Assembly: GCF_030929605.1 (NCBI RefSeq)
Contig: NZ_JAVFVS010000009.1
Span: forward strand, 124,001-188,000
Length of the DNA stretch: 64,000 bases
Direction of reading: 5' to 3'
Source: Flavobacterium sp. LHD-80
GTDB taxonomy: Bacteria; Bacteroidota; Bacteroidia; Flavobacteriales; Flavobacteriaceae
Shown here: piece after piece, positions 54,292-63,396 of the stretch
How positions within the stretch are numbered: the stretch's first letter is position 1
Layout: the number at the start of each line of letters is the position of its first letter
Notes under the pieces: generated by a model
What the model was told of the DNA's origin: nothing
What the model saw: only the letters and a program-made list of their open reading frames with translations
Database searches by the model: none
Position numbers and translations under genes: made by a program

Positions 54292-57162
54292 ATGCTACTA
54301 AAAAACACTATCCAAAATCTCTCTATTCTTGCATTTTCGCTTTTTCTGACCCAAAACAGCCATGCACAACAAACCGATAAAGTTTATCTTTCAGGAAAAG
54401 ATTTTGAACATCCTGTACAATGGGATTTTTATTGTACTGATGGAAACAACAGTAAAACTTGGTCAAAAATAAATGTCCCGTCACAATGGGAATTAGAAGG
54501 TTTTGGCGAATATACTTATGGACGCTGGTACAAAGAATTGAACCAAAAAGAGCCAAGCAAAGAAGAAGGTTTATACAAATATGAGTTTGAAGTTCCGGCA
54601 GATTATAAAGGCAAAGATGTTTTAATCGCTTTTGGCGGTGCAATGACGGATACTGAAGTAAAAGTAAACGGAAAACTTGCTGGAGCGATCCATCAAGGTG
54701 GTTTTTATGAGTTTAAATATGATATTTCATCTCTTTTAAAATACGGCGGAAAAAACACTTTAGAAGTTCATGTTTGGAAACATTCGGCAAATAAATCAGT
54801 TAATGCCGCTGAAAGAAGAGCGGATTGGTGGCTGTTTGGCGGAATCTATCGTCCGGTTTGGTTAGAAGTTTCACCAAAAACTCATATTGAAAATATTGCT
54901 GTAAACCCAAAAATGGATGGTTCAATTACAGTTGATTTGGATTTGAAAAATGTTTCTAAAAACGCGACTTTAGAAGCGACTTTAAAAGGTTTGAACGGAG
55001 AAAATTTCCAGACTTTTACTTTTCCGCTTAAAGCGAAATCTACCAAAGAAACTATTGCCGCACAGTGGAAAAACATAAAACCTTGGAATCCTGAAAATCC
55101 AAATTTATATGACTTGCAATTGGTTTTAAAACAAAACGGAACTGCAGTTCATCAATATGACAAGCGAATTGGTTTCAGAACTTTAGAGTTTAAAAAACAA
55201 GATGGAATTTACCTTAATGGAACTAAAATTATCATGAAAGGAATTAACCGTCACTCGTTTTGGCCAGAAGGCGGAAGAAGTACCAGCAAACGTATTAGCG
55301 AGCTGGACGGAAAGTTAATTAAAGATATGAATATGAATGCCGTTCGTGGGCATTATCCTCCAGATACGCACTTTTTAGAAGTTTGTGATTCGCTTGGTCT
55401 TTTTGTTTTGAACGAATTGGCAGGCTGGCAAAACTCTTACGATACTGAAACTGGGAAAAAATTAGCAACTGAAATGATCACTCGTGATGTCAATCATGCC
55501 TCTGTGATTATTTGGGATAACGGAAATGAAGGTGGATGGAATTATGATACGGATAAAGTCTTCGCAGATCTAGATCCGCAAAAAAGAATTGTAATTCATC
55601 CTTGGGCCGATTTTAATGGCTGGGACACGCACCACTACCCGACTTACTTAACAGGAATGCATCGTTTTAACGCAGGAGAAAATGTATTTTTCCCAACCGA
55701 ATTTATGCACGGAACCTATGATAACGGTCACGGAGCTGCGCTGGAAGATTTCTGGAATCGCTATAAAGAAAGTCCGCTTTTTGCAGGAGGATTTATGTGG
55801 GCGATGTTGGACGAAGCTGTTTTTCGCTCTGATTGGAAAGGTGATGCAAAATTTGATTCAAAAGGTTCTTTAGCTGCTGACGGGATTTTAGGTCCGCATC
55901 GTGAAAGAGAAGGAAGTTATTATACAGTAAAAGAAGTTTGGGCGCCAATTCAATTTCAGCCAAAACAAGTTACAGAAGGTTTTGACGGTTCATTCTTAAT
56001 CAAAAACGACTATCTTTTCAGTAATTTGAATACCTGCAAAATGGAATTCAAAGTGTTACAATCGGATAAAAATGTGCTTTACACCACTGGAACTGCAAAA
56101 GAAATAAGCGGAGGAAAAATCGAAATTCCGAGTATTGATCCTGGTGAAACACGCAAAATTCAGTTTGCTGTTCCGAATAATTTTGCTAAAGGTGATGTTT
56201 TATCGATTTCAGCTTATGATCAGTTTGGAAAAGAAATTTATACGTGGACTTGGCCTATTCACAAAGCTTTATTTTATGCCAATAAATTTTTAGCGGTTCA
56301 AAACACAAAAGCGAAAGCATCGGCTTTGAAAACAGGAACTGAAGTTACTTTAAAAGGTGGCGATGTTACGGTTGTTTTAAGTTCTGAAAATGGAGAAATT
56401 ACATCGGTTAAAAATGCATCGGCAACAATTCCGTTAACAAATGGTCCGCGACCAATTGGAATGAAAGCGAAATTGAAAGATATTCAGGTTTCTCAGGAAG
56501 GCGATAAAGCCGTTTGTACAGTTTCATACGTTGGCGGTATTTCTTCTATTAAATGGACTATGGAACCAGACGGAAGATTTAAAATGGAAATGGTTGTTCT
56601 TAAAAACGAAAAAGCACCAAGCGGTTTTGATGGTTTTGATGGTGCTTTCTTTGAAGATAAAATCAACTCGTTCGGAATTACTTTCAGTTTTTCTGAAAAA
56701 GATGTTACCGGAATTAAATGGTTTGGAAGAGGTCCTTACCACGTTTGGAAAAACAGAATTAAAGGAACAACTTACGGAATTTGGGAAAAAGACTACAACA
56801 ATACGATTACGGGCGAAAGCTTCGAAAATCTAGTTTATCCAGAATTTAAAGGTTATCACGCTAATTTATTGGGAGCAAACTTAAAAGCAGGCGCTTCATC
56901 GTTTAAAGTTTTCAGTGAATCTGATAATTTATTCTTGAGATTATTTACGCCTGATTTGCCTAAAAATGGTTTTCCAGGAAGCAATCCGCAACCGGCATTT
57001 CCAGAAGGCGATATCTCATTTATGTATGAAATTCCGGCAATGAGAGATTTCAAACCTTTGGAACAACAAGGACCACAAAGTCAACCAACAAACATCAGAA
57101 TTAAAAGCGGTGACGACGGAATTAAGATGAATTTGTGGTTTGATTTTAGAGATAAGATTTAA
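54292..57162 (+). CDS. GH2 glycosidase (beta-galactosidase-like) of the rhamnogalacturonan operon
   Basis: 956 aa from the ATG at 54292, chosen because it gives a clean signal peptide ending NSHA before QQT; a longer frame begins at 54241 inside the CE12 gene. GH2 layout: jelly roll (WSKINVPSQWELEGFGEY), TIM barrel with KGINRHSFWPEGGRSTSK, MNAVRGHYPPDTHFLEVCD, acid/base Glu in WDNGNEGGW and nucleophile candidate Glu in FFPTEFMHG. A long C-terminal beta-sandwich region (about 680-956) ends in a beta-galactosidase small-chain-like segment (WFGRGPYHVWKNR, ending FDFRDKI). It starts 22 bp after the CE12 stop. Substrate within RG-I side chains is not certain. Confidence 0.85.
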   Translation: MLLKNTIQNLSILAFSLFLTQNSHAQQTDKVYLSGKDFEHPVQWDFYCTDGNNSKTWSKINVPSQWELEGFGEYTYGRWYKELNQKEPSKEEGLYKYEFEVPADYKGKDVLIAFGGAMTDTEVKVNGKLAGAIHQGGFYEFKYDISSLLKYGGKNTLEVHVWKHSANKSVNAAERRADWWLFGGIYRPVWLEVSPKTHIENIAVNPKMDGSITVDLDLKNVSKNATLEATLKGLNGENFQTFTFPLKAKSTKETIAAQWKNIKPWNPENPNLYDLQLVLKQNGTAVHQYDKRIGFRTLEFKKQDGIYLNGTKIIMKGINRHSFWPEGGRSTSKRISELDGKLIKDMNMNAVRGHYPPDTHFLEVCDSLGLFVLNELAGWQNSYDTETGKKLATEMITRDVNHASVIIWDNGNEGGWNYDTDKVFADLDPQKRIVIHPWADFNGWDTHHYPTYLTGMHRFNAGENVFFPTEFMHGTYDNGHGAALEDFWNRYKESPLFAGGFMWAMLDEAVFRSDWKGDAKFDSKGSLAADGILGPHREREGSYYTVKEVWAPIQFQPKQVTEGFDGSFLIKNDYLFSNLNTCKMEFKVLQSDKNVLYTTGTAKEISGGKIEIPSIDPGETRKIQFAVPNNFAKGDVLSISAYDQFGKEIYTWTWPIHKALFYANKFLAVQNTKAKASALKTGTEVTLKGGDVTVVLSSENGEITSVKNASATIPLTNGPRPIGMKAKLKDIQVSQEGDKAVCTVSYVGGISSIKWTMEPDGRFKMEMVVLKNEKAPSGFDGFDGAFFEDKINSFGITFSFSEKDVTGIKWFGRGPYHVWKNRIKGTTYGIWEKDYNNTITGESFENLVYPEFKGYHANLLGANLKAGASSFKVFSESDNLFLRLFTPDLPKNGFPGSNPQPAFPEGDISFMYEIPAMRDFKPLEQQGPQSQPTNIRIKSGDDGIKMNLWFDFRDKI

Positions 57163-57188
57163 GTTTCAGGTTTAATTACTTTATCATT

Positions 57189-57293
57189 TTAACCGCAAAG
57201 CACGCTAAGATTTTCATCTCTTTGCGCTGAGAAATCGCAAAGTTCGCAAAGATTAGCGTGCCTTGCGTAAACCCTTGCGAACTTTGCGGTTAA
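57189..57293. repeat. Imperfect palindrome, TTAACCGCAAAG family
   Basis: Ends TTAACCGCAAAG (57189-57200) and CTTTGCGGTTAA (57282-57293), with internal GCAAAGTTCGCAAAG and CACGCTAAG/TTAGCGTG arms. Lies between the GH2 and the tandem CE12 genes. Third member of the family also seen at 17931-18037 and 49067-49212. Confidence 0.8.
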
Positions 57294-57318
57294 ATACACA
57301 TTTTATATTTCACTAATT

Positions 57319-58827
57319 ATGAAATCAATCAAAATACTTTCTGCCCTAATTTTAGCAGTATTATTTTTCAATTTTACATCCACCAAAAACAATAAACCAA
57401 CTGTTTATATGGTTGGCGATTCAACCGTGAAAAACGGCAAAGGCGATGGCGCAGGCGGACTTTGGGGCTGGGGAGATTACATTGGGCAGTTTTTAGATAC
57501 AACAAAAGTCAATATCGAAAATCATGCTTTAGGTGGCACCAGCAGTCGAACTTTTCAGGACAAAGGTTTATGGATTGAAGTTTTGAATAAACTTAAAAAG
57601 GGCGATTATGTACTAATCCAATTTGGACATAATGACGATGGACCAATTAATGATACTATTCGCGCACGCGGTACTTTCAAAGGAATTGGGAATGAATCAC
57701 AGGAAATTGACAATTTGATTACCAAAAAACACGAAACCGTTCATAGTTACGGCTGGTATATTCAGAAAGTAGTTCGAGAAGCCAAATCAAAAGGCGCTAT
57801 TCCAATTATTTGTTCGCCAATTCCGAGAAACGACTGGAAAGAAGGAAAAGTGCCGAGAAACAATAAATCATATGGTTTATGGGCCAAACAAATTGCCGAA
57901 AAGGAAAAAGTTACTTTCATCAATTTGAATGAAAAAATGGCCGTGGAAATGGAAAAATTCGGCGAAGCAAAAGTAACCGGAACTTATTTCTACAAAAAAG
58001 ATCATACACATACTTCTGCACAAGGTGCTGTTCTTTCGGCTTCGGTTATTATCAATGAATTAAAAGCGAGCAAAAACTCTTTAAAAAATTACATTTTAGC
58101 CAATCCAAAAATTGTGCTTCCGCCAAAGAAAAAACTTTTTTTAATTGGCGATTCAACAATGGCCAATAACAACAATAATCCTGACGCTGTTGGCTGGGGA
58201 GTTCAATTCCCACAATATTGCGACACTACAAGAATTGAAGTAATCAATAAAGCGAGAGGTGGCAGAAGCACCAGAACTTTTGTCTATGAAGGTCTTTGGG
58301 ACGAAGTAAAAAACCAATTACAGCCTGGAAATTTCGTTATTATTCAGTTTGGACATAACGATGCGGGCGATATTGATAAAGAGAAATTCAGAGGTTCATT
58401 AAAAGGAAATGGAGATGAAACGCAAGAAGTAACGCGTCCAGACGGTTCAAAAGAAATTGTACATACTTTTGGGTGGTATATGGAGAAATTCATTCGAGAA
58501 GCCAAAGAAAAGGGCGCAATTCCGATTGTTATAAGCTTAACGCCAAGAAACGAATGGCCAAATGACAAAGCCGAACGTAGAACGGATAGTTATGTAATTT
58601 GGTCTAAAATTGCTGCCGAAAAAGAAAAAGTTCCTTTTATCGATTTAAATGATATTGTGGCGACAAAATATGAGGCTTTAGGAAAAGAAAAAGTAAAAGC
58701 CTTTTTTCCAAAAGATCATACGCACACGGGCTTAGAAGGTGCAACTTTAAATGCGTTGACTGTTGCTGAAAGTCTTAAGAAGATAAAAGACTGTAATTTG
58801 AAAGATTATATTGAGATACCTAAATAA
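57319..58827 (+). CDS. Tandem double-domain rhamnogalacturonan acetylesterase (CE12-CE12)
   Basis: 502 aa with signal peptide (MKSIKILSALILAVLFFNF). It holds two complete SGNH esterase domains in one chain. Domain 1 (about 30-250): VYMVGDSTVKN, ALGGTSSRTF, QFGHNDDGPI, KDHTHTSAQGA. Domain 2 (about 270-495): LFLIGDSTMAN, ARGGRSTRTF, QFGHNDAGDI, KDHTHTGLEGA. All four SGNH blocks and the Asp-His pair are kept in both, so both should be active. It removes acetyl groups from rhamnogalacturonan ahead of the PL11 lyase. It ends at a strong bidirectional terminator. Confidence 0.9.
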   Translation: MKSIKILSALILAVLFFNFTSTKNNKPTVYMVGDSTVKNGKGDGAGGLWGWGDYIGQFLDTTKVNIENHALGGTSSRTFQDKGLWIEVLNKLKKGDYVLIQFGHNDDGPINDTIRARGTFKGIGNESQEIDNLITKKHETVHSYGWYIQKVVREAKSKGAIPIICSPIPRNDWKEGKVPRNNKSYGLWAKQIAEKEKVTFINLNEKMAVEMEKFGEAKVTGTYFYKKDHTHTSAQGAVLSASVIINELKASKNSLKNYILANPKIVLPPKKKLFLIGDSTMANNNNNPDAVGWGVQFPQYCDTTRIEVINKARGGRSTRTFVYEGLWDEVKNQLQPGNFVIIQFGHNDAGDIDKEKFRGSLKGNGDETQEVTRPDGSKEIVHTFGWYMEKFIREAKEKGAIPIVISLTPRNEWPNDKAERRTDSYVIWSKIAAEKEKVPFIDLNDIVATKYEALGKEKVKAFFPKDHTHTGLEGATLNALTVAESLKKIKDCNLKDYIEIPK

Positions 58828-58897
58828 TTGTGAATTGTTAATGTTGAATTGTAAATTTCGCTTTTGACTTTTGACTTTCGACTTTTGACTAAAATAA

Positions 58898-58930
58898 AAA
58901 ACCTCGCTTACATTACATAAGCGAGGTTTT
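58898..58930. terminator. Bidirectional intrinsic terminator
   Basis: Perfect 13-bp stem AAAACCTCGCTTA (58898-58910) with TAAGCGAGGTTTT (58918-58930), 7-nt loop, A-run before and T-run after. It serves both the tandem CE12 gene and the convergent H1-like gene. Just before it (58860-58892) is a short stretch of tandem TTTTGAC/TTTCGAC repeats. Confidence 0.88.
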
Positions 58931-58952
58931 TGTTTTTGAAATACGAAGTGTA

Positions 58953-59129
58953 TTATTTTTTTGATTCTTCGATAGAAACTTTTCTGAATTCTTTTAAAAG
59001 TTTTTCAATTTCTAAAGTAGCTTTTCTAGCTCTTGGTCCAGCAGCTTTAATACCTTTTTCAGTTAAAGATTCAGCTTCTGCTTTAAATGTGTCAATTTCG
59101 GCGTTGATTTTTACTAATAGATCTTTCAT
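58953..59129 (-). CDS. Histone H1-like small basic DNA-binding protein
   Basis: 58 aa from the ATG at 59129; the longer frame to 59186 has no family character. Sequence MKDLLVKINAEIDTFKAEAE followed by SLTEKGIKAAGPRARKATLE and a lysine-rich end matches the short histone H1-like proteins common in Flavobacteriia. It is likely a nucleoid-associated protein. It is a single-gene unit with its own promoter-like box and a shared terminator, unrelated to the surrounding pectin genes. Confidence 0.8.
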   Translation of the reverse strand: MKDLLVKINAEIDTFKAEAESLTEKGIKAAGPRARKATLEIEKLLKEFRKVSIEESKK

Positions 59130-59153
59130 GCTTATACTTGTTAAATTAAGGCG

Positions 59154-59161
59154 CAAAAATA
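59154..59161 (-). promoter_or_regulatory. Bacteroidota -7 promoter box of the H1-like gene
   Basis: On the minus strand TATTTTTG fits TAnnTTTG, 24 bp upstream of the start codon at 59129. No convincing -33 element could be placed. Confidence 0.4.
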
Positions 59162-59352
59162 AATGTTTGCACGAACTATAACGCACGTTTAATGTTAAAA
59201 TTATAACTGTTTTGGCGATTTAAGTTAATAATTATTTAACCTATTTTCTTTAAATCTCTATATCAATGGATTACAAAAAATTAGAAAACTATTTTTTTCA
59301 AATATTTTTTCAACTCCGCCGCTGTTACTGCTTCATAATCATCATTTAATGC

Positions 59353-61794
59353 TTAATTCAAAGGTATTTCGTAAGAACTTCCTTCGTTTGAAGGATAAAC
59401 TGCCAGCTGATCCAGCACAATACCGGTCTGGTTTACTTCTATCTTAATTTTATGTTTTCCTTTTTCCAATTTTAAAGCAGGAAGTTTTACAATTGCACTG
59501 TTTCTTAAAACATTTTCTTTCCATGTTTTGTCACGGTCTTTTGTATTTGTTTTAAAAGACTGTAAAGCGTTTTCATCAATCTGAATTCCAACTTCATGAT
59601 CAAAGTTATTAGAATGCGTCGGCAATGTTCGGAGTTCAACTTCATATTCACCTGCATTTTTTATTTCAAATTCATAAACTACAGAAGGTTTTGCTTCTTT
59701 AAAATACTGTTGTTTTAAAGGGAATAAAGCAACAGCATTATTACTGTAGCCCAATCCGTTAATTGTCTTCCAATTGTAATTTTTAAAACCTTTTTGAGAA
59801 ACAAATGCATTGGCTTGAATTGCAATTCTGTTTGCTGTTTCTTTTTGCACTTTTACAACTGATTCAGGCTTTTTAACCGAATCAAAAACAGGAAGGTTTC
59901 TAGGATGCATCGACATCATTTTATTCCATTTTCCGTCGCTTAATTTGGTATTGTAAAAATCGGTAAGTGCTTCAATTTTATGGAAAGCCTCTGATGCCAA
60001 AAGTTCATATTTTGCCTTTTCTTTTTCATCTGAAGTTATTGCTGCCAAATTCCAATATAAAAACTTATGATTCATATAAGCTGCGCCTTTTAACGGATAA
60101 ACAGCCAATTGAAACCAAGCATCTTTTCGCTCTCGCGGAATAAATTCAGAAAGGCTGTCTATTTTCTCAATAAGTGTATTGTAGTCTTTTATTCTGTTCC
60201 AAATTTCCTTTTCTGAAAAATCGGATAGCTTTACCGGTGTTGTTGGTTCGGTTTGGCTCCAGCCCATATATTCTGGTTTTCTGAGAAATGCCAAACGATA
60301 ATATTCTTCGAAAATAGTACTTACTTCGGCGCTTATTTTAGGCGAAAATTCTCTTGAAGCCCAATCTTTTAAATACTGATTAAGTCCGTCAGATTTTATA
60401 CTGTTGATGTCCCAAGCCATGTCCAAAAACAACTCGGTATCATATTCTGCAGGCTTAATATCGCCAACATTTACAATCCACATTTTTTTTGCTCCATTTT
60501 CATAGGCTTTGTTCATTTCGTACCAAATCAAACCGGGTTGCATTGTACTCAGCCAAAGATAATCGTGTGGTCTTCCCCAATAACTTATGTGATAATAGAC
60601 TCCGCTTCCTCCTGCTCTTTTTTGTTCTTCTTCGTTGCTCAAACGGCGAATGTATCCGTAATTATCATCGGGCCAAACTAATGTAATATCACTCGGAACT
60701 TTAAGTCCGTTATCGTATAATTCTAAAACTTCTTTGTATGGAACAAAAGCTTGTGGAATATCTTTCAAAGGCTTTTTGAAGGTATTCGATAGCATTTCGC
60801 GCTGGTTTACGATAATTTTTTCGACCATTTCAATAGATTCTTTTAAATCCTTTGCCCCTTCCATTTTACTATCATGAACGCCACGCATTCCAAGCGTCAT
60901 GATGGTTTCGTTTTGAGCCGACTTTAATTCATCTAAACGATCCTGCCAATATTTATCAACCTGAGTTTTATTCGTAAAATAATTGTAATCGCCGTAGATT
61001 TTAGGTTTCCATTCATCGACATTATTTCGAAGCATTGGCTCGGCGTGAGACGAACCAATTACGATATGATATTTTTGCGCCATTTCTTTATTTCCAGCAA
61101 TTGTAAAAAATCCTTTTGTTGACGGATGCATCGCTGGCCAGATGGTATTGGCTTTCAAACGCAACAATAATTGGAAGATTTTCTCGTACGTTTTTGGACC
61201 AATATCTCCTGTTTCTGGTTCAAATGTTTTGGCTGCCCAAGGCTGAAGTGCCCAATCTTCGTCATTCAAAAAAATACCACGATATTGTACCGAAGGCGAA
61301 GAAATTATTTTTTGCTCTGAAAGTTTTAAGGAAAGTTTTTCTTGTTTTATTGGATGAACATCTGCCCACCATTTCCAAGGAGAAATTCCGAGACGTTCCG
61401 ATATTTCGAAAATTGCATAAACAGTTCCGCGAACATCAGAACCGGCAATTATTAGATTTTCTTTCTCTTTTTGGATTGAAAATTTCTCCCATTGATTCGA
61501 AAGCTCTTTTTGCTCTTTTCTGGTTTTAAAAAGTGCATTTGAAGCTTCTCCAATATAAATTCCGTTTTTAGAAAATGAATTTACCTGAAGTATTTCTGGT
61601 CGATTTCCTGTTAATTCTTTGACATCATCTGCAAATTCATTTACTGCCCAAATAATTAAAGGATCTGTATTTTTATCGATGTAAATGTTTACTGCATTGT
61701 TTGAATCTGCAATTAAAAAATCGGTTGTGATTTTCTTTTGGCAGAAAACATTTATGGATGAAATCGAAACGATTAAAAGCAGTATTTTTTTCAT
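59353..61794 (-). CDS. GH115 alpha-glucuronidase
   Basis: 813 aa, signal peptide ending SINVFC before QKK. Family pattern: NGIYIGEASNALFK and GTVYAIFEISERLGISPWKWWADV in the N-terminal domain, then RGIFLNDEDWALQPWA, LRLKANTIWPAMHPSTKGFF, VIGSSHAEPMLRNN, MTLGMRGVHDSKME and WPDDNYGYIRRL in the barrel, and a C-terminal beta domain. GH115 enzymes release alpha-1,2-linked glucuronic acid or its 4-O-methyl form from polymeric xylan; related members act on glucuronic acid caps of arabinogalactan. Given its neighbours (GH28, GH43 galactanase-like) the second is more likely here. It is separated from the GH28 gene by a 100-bp palindromic element. Confidence 0.9.
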   Translation of the reverse strand: MKKILLLIVSISSINVFCQKKITTDFLIADSNNAVNIYIDKNTDPLIIWAVNEFADDVKELTGNRPEILQVNSFSKNGIYIGEASNALFKTRKEQKELSNQWEKFSIQKEKENLIIAGSDVRGTVYAIFEISERLGISPWKWWADVHPIKQEKLSLKLSEQKIISSPSVQYRGIFLNDEDWALQPWAAKTFEPETGDIGPKTYEKIFQLLLRLKANTIWPAMHPSTKGFFTIAGNKEMAQKYHIVIGSSHAEPMLRNNVDEWKPKIYGDYNYFTNKTQVDKYWQDRLDELKSAQNETIMTLGMRGVHDSKMEGAKDLKESIEMVEKIIVNQREMLSNTFKKPLKDIPQAFVPYKEVLELYDNGLKVPSDITLVWPDDNYGYIRRLSNEEEQKRAGGSGVYYHISYWGRPHDYLWLSTMQPGLIWYEMNKAYENGAKKMWIVNVGDIKPAEYDTELFLDMAWDINSIKSDGLNQYLKDWASREFSPKISAEVSTIFEEYYRLAFLRKPEYMGWSQTEPTTPVKLSDFSEKEIWNRIKDYNTLIEKIDSLSEFIPRERKDAWFQLAVYPLKGAAYMNHKFLYWNLAAITSDEKEKAKYELLASEAFHKIEALTDFYNTKLSDGKWNKMMSMHPRNLPVFDSVKKPESVVKVQKETANRIAIQANAFVSQKGFKNYNWKTINGLGYSNNAVALFPLKQQYFKEAKPSVVYEFEIKNAGEYEVELRTLPTHSNNFDHEVGIQIDENALQSFKTNTKDRDKTWKENVLRNSAIVKLPALKLEKGKHKIKIEVNQTGIVLDQLAVYPSNEGSSYEIPLN

Positions 61795-61850
61795 TTTTAT
61801 TTTTATTTTGCCACGAAGACGCTAAGGCACAAATTTTTATTCTCATTTTT

Positions 61851-61950
61851 GTCATTCCGAGGAACGAGGAATCTCCGCAAGAAACTCCACAATCTAAATC
61901 GCCAATCTGTGTAGAGCTACTCGTGGAGATTCCTCGTTCCTCGGAATGAC
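61851..61950. repeat. 100-bp palindromic element with perfect 26-bp arms
   Basis: Left arm 61851-61876 begins GTCATTCCGAGGAACGAGGA; the right arm 61925-61950 is its exact complement. The 48-bp interior continues with a weaker stem of about 14 bp per side. It has the form of a non-autonomous palindromic or MITE-like element and sits in the gap between GH28 and GH115. No second copy was found in this window. Confidence 0.85.
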
Positions 61951-62045
61951 AAACTTTATGGTTACTTTGTGCTAGACGTACTGCTGTGCGCCTCTACAGA
62001 AAAACCTTTGAACCTTTGAACCTTTGCAACTCTGAACCTTTGAAC

Positions 62046-63374
62046 CTATTCTAAAACCTTCTTATTCACAACAACATTTTTAAAAGTCACTCCTTTTATC
62101 AAACTTTTATCAATATCAGCCTTAACAGATTCAATATTCAAGTTTTCAAAAGTGAAATTGGATAAACGAACATTTGGGTCATTTTCTACTTTATAGAACA
62201 TCTCGCATTTTAGATCAATATTTTTTAAAGTAACGTTATCTCCATACGATAATGGAACATCAGGGCGACCTTTTAAATCAAAAAACTGTTTCCATGCTAA
62301 AATCGCCAGACCGTTTTTGGTTTGTCCCTTAATATCTTCCAATCTGATAAATTCGTAAAGTTGTGGCGTATCAGGTCTCATTTTAAGATGTAACAATATT
62401 GATGGTCCGTCAACTTCGCAATTGCGCATAATTATGTTTCGGTTATGAATCGCTTCACTTCCGTTCGTTAAAGCCGAATGACAATATCCAAACTTACAGT
62501 CCTCAATAATAATATTGGTGTTTGGTCCATTATTTTTATCTTGGTCAGCATAAGGTCCTTTACCTCCTTTTAGCGCTACAGCATCATCATTTACAGACAT
62601 GTTAGTGCCTTTTATTAGTACGTTGCTACAAATATCAAGATCAATTGCATCGGTGCTTGGAGCATCACCTTTTTTGTGTGGAGAATAGATATAAGCATCC
62701 AGTATTTTTATATTATTGCATTTATAAAAATGATTCGTCCAAAAACCTGAATTAATGAATTTTACATCTTGAAATTGTACGTTGTTTGAATTCCAAACAA
62801 AAACTAATCTTGGTCTAGAAACTTCAAGATTGGTACATTTTGGATTCTCTTTTCGGCGCGCCCAGAAAGCATCCCAATATTTTCTTCCGTTTCCGTTTAT
62901 GGTACCTTTTCCTGAAATTGAGAAATTATCAACGCCGTAAGCATTTACCAAAGCTGGGAAATAATCCAGATTCTGGCCTTCCATTCTTGAAGGCATAATT
63001 GGATAATTGGTAATATCATCAGAGCCTTTTAAAACTCCGCCTTCACTGATGTACAAAGCTGTTTTTGGCTTAAAAAACAAAGCACCACTCAGGTAAACGC
63101 CTTTTGGGATTATGATTACGCCTCCTCCATTTGTCGCAGCTTTATCAATCACTTTCTGAATAGCAACGGTTTGTAATTTTGTACTGTCTTTGCTTACACC
63201 AAAATCTGTAATCGTGTATTTTTTTCCTAAATCTTTTAATTGAAGTTTTGTATAATCTTTAAACCAAGATGCAATTTCGGTTCCATCAGGAAATTTGTCA
63301 TTGCTGTATTTCTGCGAAAATGCACTTTGAGAAATTCCCAAAACACATAAAACCAAAGTGAAAAACTTTTTCAT
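62046..63374 (-). CDS. GH28 pectin hydrolase
   Basis: 442 aa with signal peptide ending ISQSAFS before QKY. Beta-helix with the GH28 motifs STDAIDLD, NDDAVALKGG, GYCHSALTNGSE and HLKMRPDTPQ. The opening ITDFGVSKDSTKLQTVAIQK is typical. It differs clearly from the other GH28 (34548-35918): here the first motif is STDAID rather than NNDGVD, which is compatible with a different exo- or endo-specificity. It lies between the GH43 and GH115 genes, so it may act on galacturonic acid attached to arabinogalactan or on rhamnogalacturonan. Confidence 0.9.
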   Translation of the reverse strand: MKKFFTLVLCVLGISQSAFSQKYSNDKFPDGTEIASWFKDYTKLQLKDLGKKYTITDFGVSKDSTKLQTVAIQKVIDKAATNGGGVIIIPKGVYLSGALFFKPKTALYISEGGVLKGSDDITNYPIMPSRMEGQNLDYFPALVNAYGVDNFSISGKGTINGNGRKYWDAFWARRKENPKCTNLEVSRPRLVFVWNSNNVQFQDVKFINSGFWTNHFYKCNNIKILDAYIYSPHKKGDAPSTDAIDLDICSNVLIKGTNMSVNDDAVALKGGKGPYADQDKNNGPNTNIIIEDCKFGYCHSALTNGSEAIHNRNIIMRNCEVDGPSILLHLKMRPDTPQLYEFIRLEDIKGQTKNGLAILAWKQFFDLKGRPDVPLSYGDNVTLKNIDLKCEMFYKVENDPNVRLSNFTFENLNIESVKADIDKSLIKGVTFKNVVVNKKVLE

Positions 63375-63396
63375 TGTAAGCTGTTTTATTTTTTAT

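Noticed and set aside
61116..61529. Open frame of 137 codons on the plus strand
   Set aside because: Antisense shadow inside the GH115 gene.
59353..61794. Xylan utilisation locus
   Set aside because: Apart from GH115 there is no GH10, GH11 or GH67 gene in the window; the neighbours are pectin and galactan enzymes.
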